Assembly (NCBI GenBank): GCA_027452245.1
Contig: DAIDGW010000192.1
Span: 1 to 53,427 of the forward strand
From: Acidobacteriaceae bacterium
Lineage (GTDB): Bacteria > Acidobacteriota > Terriglobia > Terriglobales > Acidobacteriaceae
Reading direction: 5' to 3'
DNA length: 53,427 nucleotides
Shown piece after piece: positions 1-8,979 of this stretch; the first letter of the stretch is position 1; the number at the start of each line of letters is the position of its first letter. The notes beneath the pieces were generated by a model, which saw only the letters and a list, made by a program, of their open reading frames with translations, ran no database searches and was not told the DNA's origin. A program made the translations under genes and the position numbers.

Positions 1-1122
1 CTCAGCTTTGCCGAACGCGAGCGCTTGTCGCGGGAAATCCTGGACGAGATCTTCGGTCTGGGACCGCTCGAACCGCTGCTGAAAGACCACACGATCTCCG
101 ACATCCTGGTGAACCGCTACGACCGGGTTTATGTGGAACGCGCGGGCAAACTGGAACGAACCGCGCTGTCGTTCAAAGACAATACTCACCTGATGCAGAT
201 CATCGAGCGCATCGTCTCGCGGGTGGGACGGCGCGTGGACGAATCGTCGCCCATGGTGGATGCGCGTCTGGCAGATGGTTCGCGCGTGAACGCCATCATA
301 CCTCCGCTGGCAATTGACGGGCCGTGCCTGTCGATCCGGCGGTTCGGCCGGGACCCGATCACGGCGCGCCAGATGATCGAGAACCAGACGCTGACCGAGC
401 CGATGCTGGAACTGCTTTCAGCCATGGTGAAAGGCAGGTTGAACATCCTGGTGTCGGGAGGAACCGGCGCAGGAAAGACGACCTTGCTGAACGTGCTCTC
501 CGGATATATCCCCAACTCCGACCGCATCGTTACGATCGAAGATGCCGCCGAATTGCAGCTCAAGCAGGAGCACGTGGTGCGCCTGGAGACACGGCCTCCG
601 AACATTGAAGGAAAGGGAGCGGTGCGGCAGCGGCAGTTAGTAATCAACAGTTTGCGTATGCGTCCCGACCGCATCGTAGTGGGCGAAGTCCGCGGTGAAG
701 AGGCTTTTGACATGTTGCAGGCCATGAACACCGGCCATGAAGGGTCGCTGACGACGGTGCACGCCAATTCTCCGCGCGACGCGCTGGCGCGCGTGGAGAA
801 CATGGTGTCGATGGCGAACCTGAACATTCCCGAGCGGGCGGTGCGGCAGCAGATTGCTGCGGCCATTCATGCGGTGGTGCAGATCGCCCGTCTGTCCGAC
901 GGAACCCGCAAAGTGATCACGGTTTCGGAAATCACGGGGATGGATGGGGATTCGGCGACCCTGCAGGACATTTTCGAATTTGATCGAACCGGAATTGACG
1001 AGAATGGCAAAGTACGGGGAGCGTTTCGCGCCACCGGTCTCCGGCCTACGTTTGCCGAACGGCTGGCCACGGCGGGAGCGCGGCTGCGGCCGGCATTATT
1101 CGAAACCAGGACCGAAGTCTAA
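1..1122 (+). CDS. cpaF: Tad/Flp pilus secretion ATPase CpaF (5' end outside window)
   Basis: VirB11-like ATPase that powers Flp pilus assembly or Tad secretion at the cytoplasmic face of the inner membrane. The reading frame is open from base 1, so the N-terminus lies outside the window; the first in-window Met codons are internal. The Walker A loop GGTGAGKTT is encoded at about 457-483, and the Walker B/His-box region ([16 protein letters not shown], then [12 protein letters not shown]) follows at about 676-770, as in the CpaF/TadA family. Its stop overlaps the tadB start by one base (TAATG), so the two are translationally coupled. Family assignment is secure; whether the system makes a pilus or secretes something else cannot be seen because pilin and secretin genes are not in the window. 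Confidence 0.95.
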   Translation, partial: LSFAERERLSREILDEIFGLGPLEPLLKDHTISDILVNRYDRVYVERAGKLERTALSFKDNTHLMQIIERIVSRVGRRVDESSPMVDARLADGSRVNAIIPPLAIDGPCLSIRRFGRDPITARQMIENQTLTEPMLELLSAMVKGRLNILVSGGTGAGKTTLLNVLSGYIPNSDRIVTIEDAAELQLKQEHVVRLETRPPNIEGKGAVRQRQLVINSLRMRPDRIVVGEVRGEEAFDMLQAMNTGHEGSLTTVHANSPRDALARVENMVSMANLNIPERAVRQQIAAAIHAVVQIARLSDGTRKVITVSEITGMDGDSATLQDIFEFDRTGIDENGKVRGAFRATGLRPTFAERLATAGARLRPALFETRTEV

Positions 1123-2093
1123 TGGCAACTCTCATCGCATTCGTCGTTTTCGTCGTGGTCGCAGTGGCGGCATTCGCCATCGGCACGCTGCTCAATCAGC
1201 GCAGCGCACGCGCGCGCCTGATTAAAGAACGCCTGGCCAACGTCCAAAAACCCACCGAGCGTGCCCCGGAAGAAGAACTGGCGCTGCTGCGCGACGAACA
1301 ACTCAGCAACATTCCCGCGCTCGATACGCTATTGCGTCGTTACGAGCGGGTGACGGCCATCCAGAAAATCATGGCCCAGGGCGGATTGAAGATGCGCGCC
1401 GGAAATTTTCTGGGCTTGTGCGTCTTCACCGGCGTCGGATTGGGCGTGATGAGCTTCATTGTCAGCAAGGGCAATCCCGCGATCGCCTGGGCAGCGATGC
1501 TGCTGGGCTTCATGCTTCCCTATTTTTATATTTCCTACCGGCGCACCAAACGCTTCGAAAAGTTCGAGGAACTGTTTCCCGAAGCGATCGACACTCTGGC
1601 CCGAGCGGTCCGCGCCGGACATGCCTTCACCACCGCACTGGAAATGATTTCTGACGAAATTTCCGAGCCGGTGGCGGGAGAATTCCGCAAGCTGTATGAA
1701 GAACAGAAATTCGGCATGCCGGTGCGCGATGCGCTCATGAACCTGACGGACCGCATGCCGCTGGTGGACGTGAAGTTTTTCGTGACCGCCGTCATGCTGC
1801 AACGCGAAACCGGCGGCAATCTGGCGGAGATTCTCGACAACCTTTCCTATGTGATCCGCGAACGCTTTAAGATCCAGCGGCAGGTGCGGGTTTACACGGC
1901 TCAGGGGAGGCTTACCATGGCGCTGCTGATGGGTTTGCCCCCGGTGATTGTGACGGCCATGGTGTTGCTGGATCCAGCGTTCATTCATCCTTTGTTTTCG
2001 GATCCCATCGGGCACACATTACTGGTGGTGGGGATCACCTTACAGACGATTGGCTATTTTGTGATCCGGAAGATCATCCGGATTCAGGTGTAA
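1122..2093 (+). CDS. tadB: Tad secretion inner-membrane platform protein TadB
   Basis: Type II secretion F-domain protein forming, with TadC, the inner-membrane platform driven by CpaF. 323 residues: an N-terminal membrane segment (about 4-22), a basic cytoplasmic stretch, a membrane pair around 93-135, the T2SSF domain (about 155-285, with the typical ARAVRAGHAF and LQRETGGNLAE motifs) and C-terminal hydrophobic helices. The ATG sits inside the cpaF stop (TAATG) and tadC starts two bases after the stop, so the three genes form one tight operon. It is distinguished from TadC by order and by the ARAVRAGH/ERF motifs; naming follows the usual cpaF-tadB-tadC order. Confidence 0.92.
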   Translation: MATLIAFVVFVVVAVAAFAIGTLLNQRSARARLIKERLANVQKPTERAPEEELALLRDEQLSNIPALDTLLRRYERVTAIQKIMAQGGLKMRAGNFLGLCVFTGVGLGVMSFIVSKGNPAIAWAAMLLGFMLPYFYISYRRTKRFEKFEELFPEAIDTLARAVRAGHAFTTALEMISDEISEPVAGEFRKLYEEQKFGMPVRDALMNLTDRMPLVDVKFFVTAVMLQRETGGNLAEILDNLSYVIRERFKIQRQVRVYTAQGRLTMALLMGLPPVIVTAMVLLDPAFIHPLFSDPIGHTLLVVGITLQTIGYFVIRKIIRIQV

Positions 2094-2095
2094 CT

Positions 2096-3001
2096 ATGCT
2101 GCCCACAATACTTGCGGTAATCGTATTTCTGACGGTGGTTGCGGCGGTGTTCACCTTCGGCGCAGCCCTGATCACGCCGAACTCGACATTAGGGGCGCGG
2201 CTGCGCGCATTGGGCGGTCCGCAGCGTCAGGTCGAGCAAAAGCCGGCATTGAAAGAGCGCATCGAGCAGGCGCTCGATCCCATTGGCAAGGCGCTTCCCC
2301 TCTCTCCGGCAGACGTCTCCCGCACGCGCGGATGGATGATTCAAGCCGGCCTGCGGGATGCGTCGCATGTCAACTACTACTTCGGATTGCGTTTGCTGAT
2401 GGGTGCGGTTGCGTTTGCCGGAGTCGCCCTCTTCGTGGGACTAAACAATCCGATGCTGCTGATCGGGATTCCAGCGCTGGGATTTTTGCTGCCGCGATTT
2501 TTCCTGAAGCGAATGATTCGCGACCGCCAGCAGCGCATCCGCCTGGGCCTGCCGGACGCGCTCGATCTCACCGTAATCTGCGTCGAAGCCGGACTCGCCC
2601 TCGATCAGGCGCTATTGCGGGTGGGGCAGGATTTGCACCATGCTCATCCCGATCTCAGCGACGAATTCCACCTGGTGAACCTGGAGATGCGTGCGGGCAA
2701 GCCTCGCGCTGAAGCGCTGCGCAACCTGGTCGATCGCACCGGCGTAGATGACATTCGCGCTCTCGTTGGTACACTGATACAGACGGACCGCTTCGGTACC
2801 AGTATCGCTCAAGCGCTGCGCGTCCATTCCGATTCCCTCCGCACGGAACGGCGGCAGCGAGCCGAAGAACAGGCCGCCAAAACAACCATCAAGATGGTTC
2901 CTCCCCTGGTGCTCTTTGTTCTGCCGTCGATTATTTTCGTGACCATCGGTCCGGCCGTGATCCAGTTGATCCGGCAACTGGGACCGGGAAGCGGCAAATA
3001 G
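2096..3001 (+). CDS. tadC: Tad secretion inner-membrane platform protein TadC
   Basis: Second T2SSF-domain membrane protein of the Tad apparatus, 301 residues. It has an N-terminal membrane helix (about 4-25), a pair of helices around 100-140, the F domain (about 155-280, with LPDALDLTVICVEAGLALDQA and later DRFGTSIAQALR) and a final hydrophobic helix around 270-292. It starts two bases after tadB and the spacing to the next gene is only 36 bases, so it is probably co-transcribed with it. No pilin, prepilin peptidase or secretin follows; downstream genes are of a different kind. Confidence 0.92.
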   Translation: MLPTILAVIVFLTVVAAVFTFGAALITPNSTLGARLRALGGPQRQVEQKPALKERIEQALDPIGKALPLSPADVSRTRGWMIQAGLRDASHVNYYFGLRLLMGAVAFAGVALFVGLNNPMLLIGIPALGFLLPRFFLKRMIRDRQQRIRLGLPDALDLTVICVEAGLALDQALLRVGQDLHHAHPDLSDEFHLVNLEMRAGKPRAEALRNLVDRTGVDDIRALVGTLIQTDRFGTSIAQALRVHSDSLRTERRQRAEEQAAKTTIKMVPPLVLFVLPSIIFVTIGPAVIQLIRQLGPGSGK

Positions 3002-3037
3002 GTCGAAGAAAAGCACAGCCGTATTCGGGGTAGAATC

Positions 3038-3406
3038 GTGACACATCAGACTCTCGCCGGCCGGGCATTCAACCATACCCGCCAAGTGTGTGTAGCCAGC
3101 CAGGTCAGGCTTGCGGATACGCACTGGTCGCGGCTTCGGGGATTAATGGGGACCTCCCGCAGTGACTTCGGTAATGGATCGGGACTCTGGATCGTTCCCT
3201 GCCGGGGCGTTCATACTTTGGGCATGCGTTTTTCCATCGACGTTCTGTACCTCGACCGGCATAGCGCTGTGATTCATATTGAACAAGGCCTGCGGCCCTG
3301 GCGCTTTGCCCCGGTGAAACTGCGGGCGGCTTCGGTGCTGGAACTTCCGAGTGAAACGGTGGCCGGAACCGGGACGCAACTGGGCGATAAGATCGAAATT
3401 TCGTAG
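3038..3406 (+). CDS. DUF192 family protein
   Basis: A 122-residue protein of the DUF192 family, small beta-rich proteins of unknown biochemical role. The family motifs are visible: WSRLRGLMG near residue 30, then a Gly-rich strand, a conserved GVHTLGMRFSIDVLYLD stretch in the middle, and a C-terminal ASVLELPSETV/GTQLGD segment. Many homologues carry a signal peptide, but this one has none. The start is GTG, 36 bases after tadC and 19 bases before the next gene, so it looks like an operon member between the Tad genes and the TonB-like gene. A role in the Tad system is only suggested by position. Confidence 0.85.
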   Translation: MTHQTLAGRAFNHTRQVCVASQVRLADTHWSRLRGLMGTSRSDFGNGSGLWIVPCRGVHTLGMRFSIDVLYLDRHSAVIHIEQGLRPWRFAPVKLRAASVLELPSETVAGTGTQLGDKIEIS

Positions 3407-3425
3407 AGCTTCAGCAGGAATCTGG

Positions 3426-5969
3426 ATGGCGGAAGTCCTTCAACTCGACGATGCGGCTGAGACCCGGCCGGCGCACGACGCTCCCAAGCTGCTGGTGGAG
3501 TGGTCGTCGCGCTGGGACGAGTTCCGCACCTCGATTCGCCCGGCGCTGGCGCGTTCGACCGCGCGACTGGCGGGCGAAGCTCCCTATGGCCTGTTTCCTT
3601 ATAGGAAGATGGTCGGGGCGCTGATCCTCGAAGCGTTTTTGATGTTCGTAGTGATTGTGGTTCCGGGAAAGATTGCGGAGATGCGGCCGTATGTGGCGCC
3701 AGCGCCGGCGGGACACGATGTGATTTATTACTCGGGCGATGAACTGCCGCGCACCGAAGATCTGGGCGGCTCGCAGGCAGGCGGTTCGGGTCGTTCCGGG
3801 GGGCAGGAGGCACATCACCGGACGCAGACAATTCGGGTCGCACGGGGTGGCTCGCTGGTTGAAAAAGTTGTGGATGCGCCGAACCTCAAGCTACCGGCCT
3901 CGACCGATGCCGTCGCGAACCTGCTGGCGGTCAATCCCATCATCGGGCCACCGCCGTCGGAGGGCATGCGCTCTTCGCGGCGCGCGCCAAACATGGCGGC
4001 GAATATTGTGGCTCCTGCACCGAGCGTCACAGGCGAGTATACGCGGGACGGCTTGACGCTGACCTCTATAGTGCCGCCGGCGCCAACGGTTTCTGGCGAT
4101 GCGCGCGGCGCCGCACCCACGCTGAGCACGACCATTGTCGCCCCGGCACCGAGCGTTACGCGTGATCGGGTGCTGGTCGCTCCGAGGCTGAATTCGTCAA
4201 TCATTGCGCCTGCTCCCAGAGTGACCGACGAGCACACGCTAGTGGCACCGCGACTCGATGCCGCGGTAGTGGCCCCCGCTCCAAGCGTCTCGGGCGAGCA
4301 TCGGGCGGTAGCGCCGCGGCTGGACTCTTCGGTGATTGCTCCCGCGCCCACGGTGAGCGGGGCGCGTGAGCGGGTGACGCCGGGAATAAACACCTCGGTG
4401 ATCGCGCCTGCCCCGGCTGATGTGCGCGACCCATTCTCACCTTCCCCGGTGCAGATGGCGACTTCGGTCGTGCCACCCCCACCAGTTTCCTCGCCAGAGC
4501 GCGTCTCCGCGCGCAATTCCAAGCTCGCGCTTCCGGCGCCTTCGGTGATCGCACCGCCGCCCTCGGCGAATTCGGCGGACATGCGCCGCCTGAGCAGCGG
4601 CGCCTCGCAAGTCGCGAGCAGTGTCGTTCCACCGCCGCCCTCGCAGCCCAGCGGCGGATCGTTCATGAGCAGCCTGATCGGAAAAATCTTTGGACCGTCC
4701 GTGGTTCCACCTCCGCCATCGGCGCCATCGCAGATTTCCAGCGGAGCCGGACGATCGTTGAATGCCAATGTAGTTCCGCCGCCGCCGAGTGTTGGAACAT
4801 CGAGCAACACGTCAAATGGCCGTGGATCGCGCGCAGCCGGACCAGAGTTGAGTCAGAGCGTCGTTCCACCCCCGCCGACTTCCGCAGCGGGATCGTCGCG
4901 GCGTTCGTATCGCGCGGCCAATCCGTCGGTGATTGCGCCGCCGCCCGCGGCAGATACGGGCGCTTCCGCCGGAGACCGCCACCAACGAATTCAGCTGGCC
5001 AACAATGTCGTGCCGCCTCCACCCTCAGTAGGCGGAGGCACAAGCCTCGAAGGAACGGGTCGCGGCACGAACGGAGCGGGGTTCGGTGGAGCCATGAGCA
5101 GCGGATCGGTTCTGGCCCCACCGGCAGGCGGCAGCGGTTCAGGAGCAGGAGTCGTAGTCTCAAGCCAGCCGGGATCGAAGGTGGGTAATCCGGGCAGCAG
5201 TTCAGGTTCATTGGCAATGTCGCCTGCGGGTGGCGATCGCGTCGGGATTGGCGGGAACGGCGGCGGGAAAAGCATTGGACACGGAAACGGCCCGGGCAGC
5301 GGAATGGCAGGCGAAAGTACGGGCGCGGGCAATGCTGGAGCCGGACACGGTTCCGATCCCAGTGCACACGGCGGGATTTCTCCCACCACGGGATCTGGTG
5401 GTGCGGGCAATGGAACCACGGGAGTTCCACCGGTTCCCGGAGTATCCATCAACGGCGGCAGCACGATTGTCACCCTGCCGAGCTTTGGCTCCGACAGCGG
5501 CGGTGGCGCCTCGGGTGCTCCCGGACGCTCTTCGGTGAAAGCGCAGCAGGGACCGGCCATCACGATTGTGGCTACGTCGCGCTCGGGCGGCGCATTCAAC
5601 TTTTACGGAAAGCTCCCCGGCGACAACTACACGGTGTACCTCGATAGCTCGATTGGAACGGTGGTGATGCAATTCGCCGATCCGGTATCGGCCAGCCGTT
5701 CGTATCCGGAAACCCTGACCGGGCCGCAAGGGCTGCGGACCGATCTGCCCGCCGGAATTCCTCGTGCCCGCATGGTGGTGCAGTGCGTGCTGGATGCATC
5801 GGGAAATCTGAAAAACTTTCGCGTGCTTGAGCCCGGACCAGCCGCAATGACGGCGAAGGTGATGGCCACGCTTCCCAACTGGAAATTCCGTCCGGCGATG
5901 CGGGGAAATCAGCCCATCGAAGTGAATGCGATTCTCGGGTTTGGCATCGATACGAACGACCGCTTCTAG
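3426..5969 (+). CDS. TonB-like energy transducer with long proline-repeat and glycine-rich linker
   Basis: About 847 residues. The start is set at the ATG preceded by AGGA seven bases upstream; an earlier in-frame ATG would overlap the DUF192 gene. Order of parts: a cytoplasmic N-terminus of about 60 residues, one membrane helix (about 62-84), an acidic/Gly stretch, 16 short repeats built on VVAPAPSV and later VVPPPPS (about 193-568), a Gly/Ser-rich segment (about 570-700), and a C-terminal TonB-type domain (about 712-847, with ARMVVQCVLDASGN, WKFRPAMRGNQPIEVNAILGF). This is the architecture of TonB: membrane anchor, periplasm-spanning Pro-rich linker, C-terminal domain that contacts an outer-membrane partner. 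The linker is much longer than in classical TonB. No ExbB/ExbD or TonB-dependent receptor is nearby, so the partner is unknown. Confidence 0.75.
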   Translation: MAEVLQLDDAAETRPAHDAPKLLVEWSSRWDEFRTSIRPALARSTARLAGEAPYGLFPYRKMVGALILEAFLMFVVIVVPGKIAEMRPYVAPAPAGHDVIYYSGDELPRTEDLGGSQAGGSGRSGGQEAHHRTQTIRVARGGSLVEKVVDAPNLKLPASTDAVANLLAVNPIIGPPPSEGMRSSRRAPNMAANIVAPAPSVTGEYTRDGLTLTSIVPPAPTVSGDARGAAPTLSTTIVAPAPSVTRDRVLVAPRLNSSIIAPAPRVTDEHTLVAPRLDAAVVAPAPSVSGEHRAVAPRLDSSVIAPAPTVSGARERVTPGINTSVIAPAPADVRDPFSPSPVQMATSVVPPPPVSSPERVSARNSKLALPAPSVIAPPPSANSADMRRLSSGASQVASSVVPPPPSQPSGGSFMSSLIGKIFGPSVVPPPPSAPSQISSGAGRSLNANVVPPPPSVGTSSNTSNGRGSRAAGPELSQSVVPPPPTSAAGSSRRSYRAANPSVIAPPPAADTGASAGDRHQRIQLANNVVPPPPSVGGGTSLEGTGRGTNGAGFGGAMSSGSVLAPPAGGSGSGAGVVVSSQPGSKVGNPGSSSGSLAMSPAGGDRVGIGGNGGGKSIGHGNGPGSGMAGESTGAGNAGAGHGSDPSAHGGISPTTGSGGAGNGTTGVPPVPGVSINGGSTIVTLPSFGSDSGGGASGAPGRSSVKAQQGPAITIVATSRSGGAFNFYGKLPGDNYTVYLDSSIGTVVMQFADPVSASRSYPETLTGPQGLRTDLPAGIPRARMVVQCVLDASGNLKNFRVLEPGPAAMTAKVMATLPNWKFRPAMRGNQPIEVNAILGFGIDTNDRF
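4002..5130 (+). repeat. 16 in-frame Pro-rich repeat units in the TonB-like gene
   Basis: Coding repeats of 20-30 residues spacing. The first seven cores are of the type IVAPAPSV/IVPPAPTV/VIAPAPTV; the next eight change to VVPPPPS or VIAPPPS; the last is VLAPPAG. Each core follows a Ser/Asn/Thr/Ala residue and is separated by a variable charged or Ser-rich spacer. The change from APAP to PPPP cores part-way suggests two rounds of expansion. Confidence 0.85.
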
Positions 5970-5972
5970 CCC

Positions 5973-7547
5973 TTAGGATCTCGGCGCGCTCTGCACCAAC
6001 ACAACCGCGACGTCATCGCTGTAGATTGTCCGCCATCCGGGGGCGATGGCCGCCACGGTGGCCATCGGCGAGGCTTTCGGAAGAATGAGGCAGCCAGCGT
6101 GGCTCTGGTCCAGAAACTCTTGCCAGCCCGGTTCCGCGTGCAGGAACTTCAGGTACGACTTTAATTCTTCGGCACCATAGAAATCGTGGCGATCATCGAG
6201 CACAACTTTGCGGGTGGGATAGAGTCGGTAAATGAAATATCCCCCCCAGAAATCCGGGCCGAGAATTGGCCCCGGAAGTTCGTGCATCTGGGCGTAATCG
6301 ACAGCCGCGGCGGGAAATCGGTGCGGATCAAAATGCGCATCCACTAGCTGATCGTTGCGAATCTTGCCTTGATGGAGAACGATCACCAGCGACGCGATGA
6401 CGGCGGCGAGAATCCAGAGATGCCCCCGTGCTCCGGATTCGACGGCGCTCATGCGGGAAAAGAAACCTTCTCGCCGCGGAACGCCCAGCAGCCGAGGATG
6501 ACGCTGAATTCGAGCTTCCGAGAGCAGCGGCCCTGCAACGAAGATCAGCAGGATGGAAGATGCCGGAATGTTTCTCGTCGCGTAGAGCCCGGAATAGATG
6601 GCGAAGATCACAAGCAGGAAATCTATTGTCCGCAATTGGCGGACGCGGACGGCGACGGCAAGAAAGGCGATCAGGATCAGCCAGGCGAAGCACTTTTGCG
6701 CGATGCCGTGAAAGTTGGGAGACTGAAATTCCTGAATGTGATCCATCAAGAATCTGTCGGAGAGGTAAGCGCGGATATGGGTCAGCAATTTTGGCCCGTA
6801 CGGATTCACGAGCGTAGCCGCCGCACACACGAGGGTCGCCCAAAGCAAGCGCCAGAAGCGATCTGGTTCGCCGGAGGCGCTCCACAGCCAGAGAGCGTCC
6901 ATCAGATAAATGCCCAGAAGAACGAAAGCGATGAGAAATCCGCCGTGCAGGTTTACCCAGAGAACCATCACGAACGGCAGAATCCAGATTGCTCGAGATG
7001 CTCTTCCCTGCCGCGATTCAGAATCAGATTCAAGTACCCAGAGCCAAAGCAGGCACATGAACCAGCTCACGACGTGTGGGCGCGCGAGAAAATGCACCAT
7101 CGAAGCCGATGCTGCGAGCAGGACGAGAGGTAACGCGACCCACAGCTTCGTTCCTTGGCGTAGAAGCAGTTTAAACGTACCGGCGAAAACCGCAGCGATC
7201 AAAACGGCGTTAAACCAAACCACTCCGTTCAGCCCCGCAATCCGATCAAGTTCTCCGACAATGGCGTCGTAGAGCCACTCCCATGCGAACCACGGTTTGC
7301 CTCGCATGATCGCGGCGAACGGATCGGTTCGCGGAATGTGGTGGGTGCGAAGAATGATTTGCCCGGTGCGGACGTGCCAGCCGATTCCGGCATCGTTCAG
7401 GAGCTTTGTTGACAACGAGGTGAAGAGCAGGACCCCCATCAGAGCGATGAAAATAATGTCGGTTACCGAAGGCATCAGCAGGCGGTTCCCTGTCCTCTGA
7501 TAGGCATGCGGCGCAAGCCCGGTCAAACTTCTGGAATCGTCTGCCAT
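5973..7547 (-). CDS. Polytopic membrane protein, unknown function
   Basis: A 524-residue protein with about ten to twelve hydrophobic segments across residues 30-395 followed by a soluble C-terminal part of about 130 residues (GPILGPDFWGGYFIYRLYP, then a DDRHDFYG motif). The arrangement (membrane body, acidic DDRHD motif, exterior tail) resembles lipid-linked sugar or O-antigen-type membrane glycosyltransferase/ligase relatives common in Acidobacteriota, but I see no diagnostic catalytic motif. The ATG at 7547 lacks a clear ribosome site; an in-frame ATG at 7475, just before the first membrane helix, is an alternative. It ends three bases from the convergent TonB-like gene and is divergent from ndh with only 26 bases between starts. 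Confidence 0.7.
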   Translation of the reverse strand: MADDSRSLTGLAPHAYQRTGNRLLMPSVTDIIFIALMGVLLFTSLSTKLLNDAGIGWHVRTGQIILRTHHIPRTDPFAAIMRGKPWFAWEWLYDAIVGELDRIAGLNGVVWFNAVLIAAVFAGTFKLLLRQGTKLWVALPLVLLAASASMVHFLARPHVVSWFMCLLWLWVLESDSESRQGRASRAIWILPFVMVLWVNLHGGFLIAFVLLGIYLMDALWLWSASGEPDRFWRLLWATLVCAAATLVNPYGPKLLTHIRAYLSDRFLMDHIQEFQSPNFHGIAQKCFAWLILIAFLAVAVRVRQLRTIDFLLVIFAIYSGLYATRNIPASSILLIFVAGPLLSEARIQRHPRLLGVPRREGFFSRMSAVESGARGHLWILAAVIASLVIVLHQGKIRNDQLVDAHFDPHRFPAAAVDYAQMHELPGPILGPDFWGGYFIYRLYPTRKVVLDDRHDFYGAEELKSYLKFLHAEPGWQEFLDQSHAGCLILPKASPMATVAAIAPGWRTIYSDDVAVVLVQSAPRS

Positions 7548-7573
7548 CGGGCTGAATCTTATAGAGGGAATCG

Positions 7574-8938
7574 ATGAACAGCAAGGCTCAGCCCCGGGTG
7601 GTCATTGTGGGCGCAGGCTTTGGCGGCCTGAATGCCGCACTAACACTGGCCAAAGCGCCGGTTCGGGTCACCCTGATGGATCGCAAGAACCATCACACAT
7701 TCCAGCCTTTGTTGTATCAGGTGGCGACGGCCGGACTTTCTCCCGGAGAGATCGCCGCGCCCATCCGGGCCATCGTCGGAAAGCGCAAAAACATCGAAGT
7801 GCTGATGGCGGAAGTTACGGGTTTCGACTTAGAGCACCGTGTGGTGCAGTCGGTGGAATTGTCGGTCTCTTACGATTACCTGATTGTCGCAGCCGGAGCA
7901 CGACATTCGTATTTCGGACATCCGGAGTGGGAGCCATACGCTCCCGGGCTCAAGACTATTGAAGATGCCACGGAAATCCGGCGGCGCATTCTGCTGGCTT
8001 TCGAACTGGCCGAGAAGCAAGCTGCCGCGGGACGCGGCCAGGAACCGCTGAACTTTATCGTGGTGGGCGGAGGGCCGACCGGGGTGGAGCTTGCGGGAAC
8101 GCTGGCTGAGATCAGCCGGCACGCGTTAAAGCATGAATTCCGCTCCATTGATCCAAGCCGCGCGCACATCCTGCTGCTCGAAGGCGGGCCACGTATTCTG
8201 CCGGCCTATCCGGAAGATCTTTCGCGCAGCGCGCAAAAGCAACTGGAACATCTGGGCGTGGAAGTGCGCACGTCGAGCCTGGTCACGAAGCTGGAGCCAG
8301 GAGCGGTCGACATCAATTCACAACGGATCAATGCTTCGGTAGTGCTATGGGCGGCGGGAGTAGCAGCATCGCCGCTGGGCAAGCAACTCGGAGTGCAAGT
8401 TGATCGAGCAGGCAGGGTTCCGGTGCAGCCCGATCTGAGCTTACCCGGACATCCCGACGTTTTCGTTATCGGTGATCTCGCCGCGCTGAACGATGAGCAT
8501 GGGGACATGCTGCCCGGAGTTGCCCCGGTGGCGATTCAGCAAGGCGAATTCGCGGCCAAGCTGATTCGCGAAGAAGTCAGCGCACAAGCGCGTGCGCAGT
8601 CCTATTCACGTCCGGCGTTTCATTATTGGGACAAGGGCAGCCTGGCGACGATCGGGCGGAACGCCGGAGTGGCGCAATTCGGCAAATGGCACGTCTCGGG
8701 ATATCTCGCGTGGCTGATGTGGTTGTTTGTCCACATCTTCTTCCTGATCGGCTTCGAGAATCGCGTGCTCGTGTTTATCCAGTGGGCATGGTCGTATATC
8801 ACTTACGAACGGGGAGCGCGACTGATCACCGGCAGCACCGAGCTGCCAGGATGGAGCGGCCTGCGCCACGAGCCTCCCATCGAAGCCGAAGAGCGAGCCG
8901 CCAGCGAAATTCATGCCGTGACCCGCAAAATCGGATAA
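7574..8938 (+). CDS. ndh: Type II NADH:quinone dehydrogenase (NDH-2)
   Basis: Single-subunit, non-proton-pumping NADH dehydrogenase that passes electrons from NADH through FAD to quinone at the inner membrane face. 454 residues, the usual length. The FAD-binding motif GAGFGG is at residues 11-16, the NAD-binding GGGPTGVELAG about residue 163, and the C-terminal FAD contact FVIGDLAAL about 295. A C-terminal hydrophobic/amphipathic stretch (WLMWLFVHIFFLIGFENR, about 375-395) provides membrane attachment as in other NDH-2 proteins. A GAGGGA ribosome site precedes the ATG. The gene is followed 41 bases later by the NfeD protease gene on the same strand. Confidence 0.92.
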   Translation: MNSKAQPRVVIVGAGFGGLNAALTLAKAPVRVTLMDRKNHHTFQPLLYQVATAGLSPGEIAAPIRAIVGKRKNIEVLMAEVTGFDLEHRVVQSVELSVSYDYLIVAAGARHSYFGHPEWEPYAPGLKTIEDATEIRRRILLAFELAEKQAAAGRGQEPLNFIVVGGGPTGVELAGTLAEISRHALKHEFRSIDPSRAHILLLEGGPRILPAYPEDLSRSAQKQLEHLGVEVRTSSLVTKLEPGAVDINSQRINASVVLWAAGVAASPLGKQLGVQVDRAGRVPVQPDLSLPGHPDVFVIGDLAALNDEHGDMLPGVAPVAIQQGEFAAKLIREEVSAQARAQSYSRPAFHYWDKGSLATIGRNAGVAQFGKWHVSGYLAWLMWLFVHIFFLIGFENRVLVFIQWAWSYITYERGARLITGSTELPGWSGLRHEPPIEAEERAASEIHAVTRKIG

Positions 8939-8979
8939 GAGTATCCTTGAATCGACGGCGCGTTCTGCCGCGAGTGCAT

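Noticed and set aside
186..866. 226-codon antisense frame inside cpaF
   Set aside because: Shadow of the GC-rich cpaF frame; the sense strand shows all CpaF motifs.
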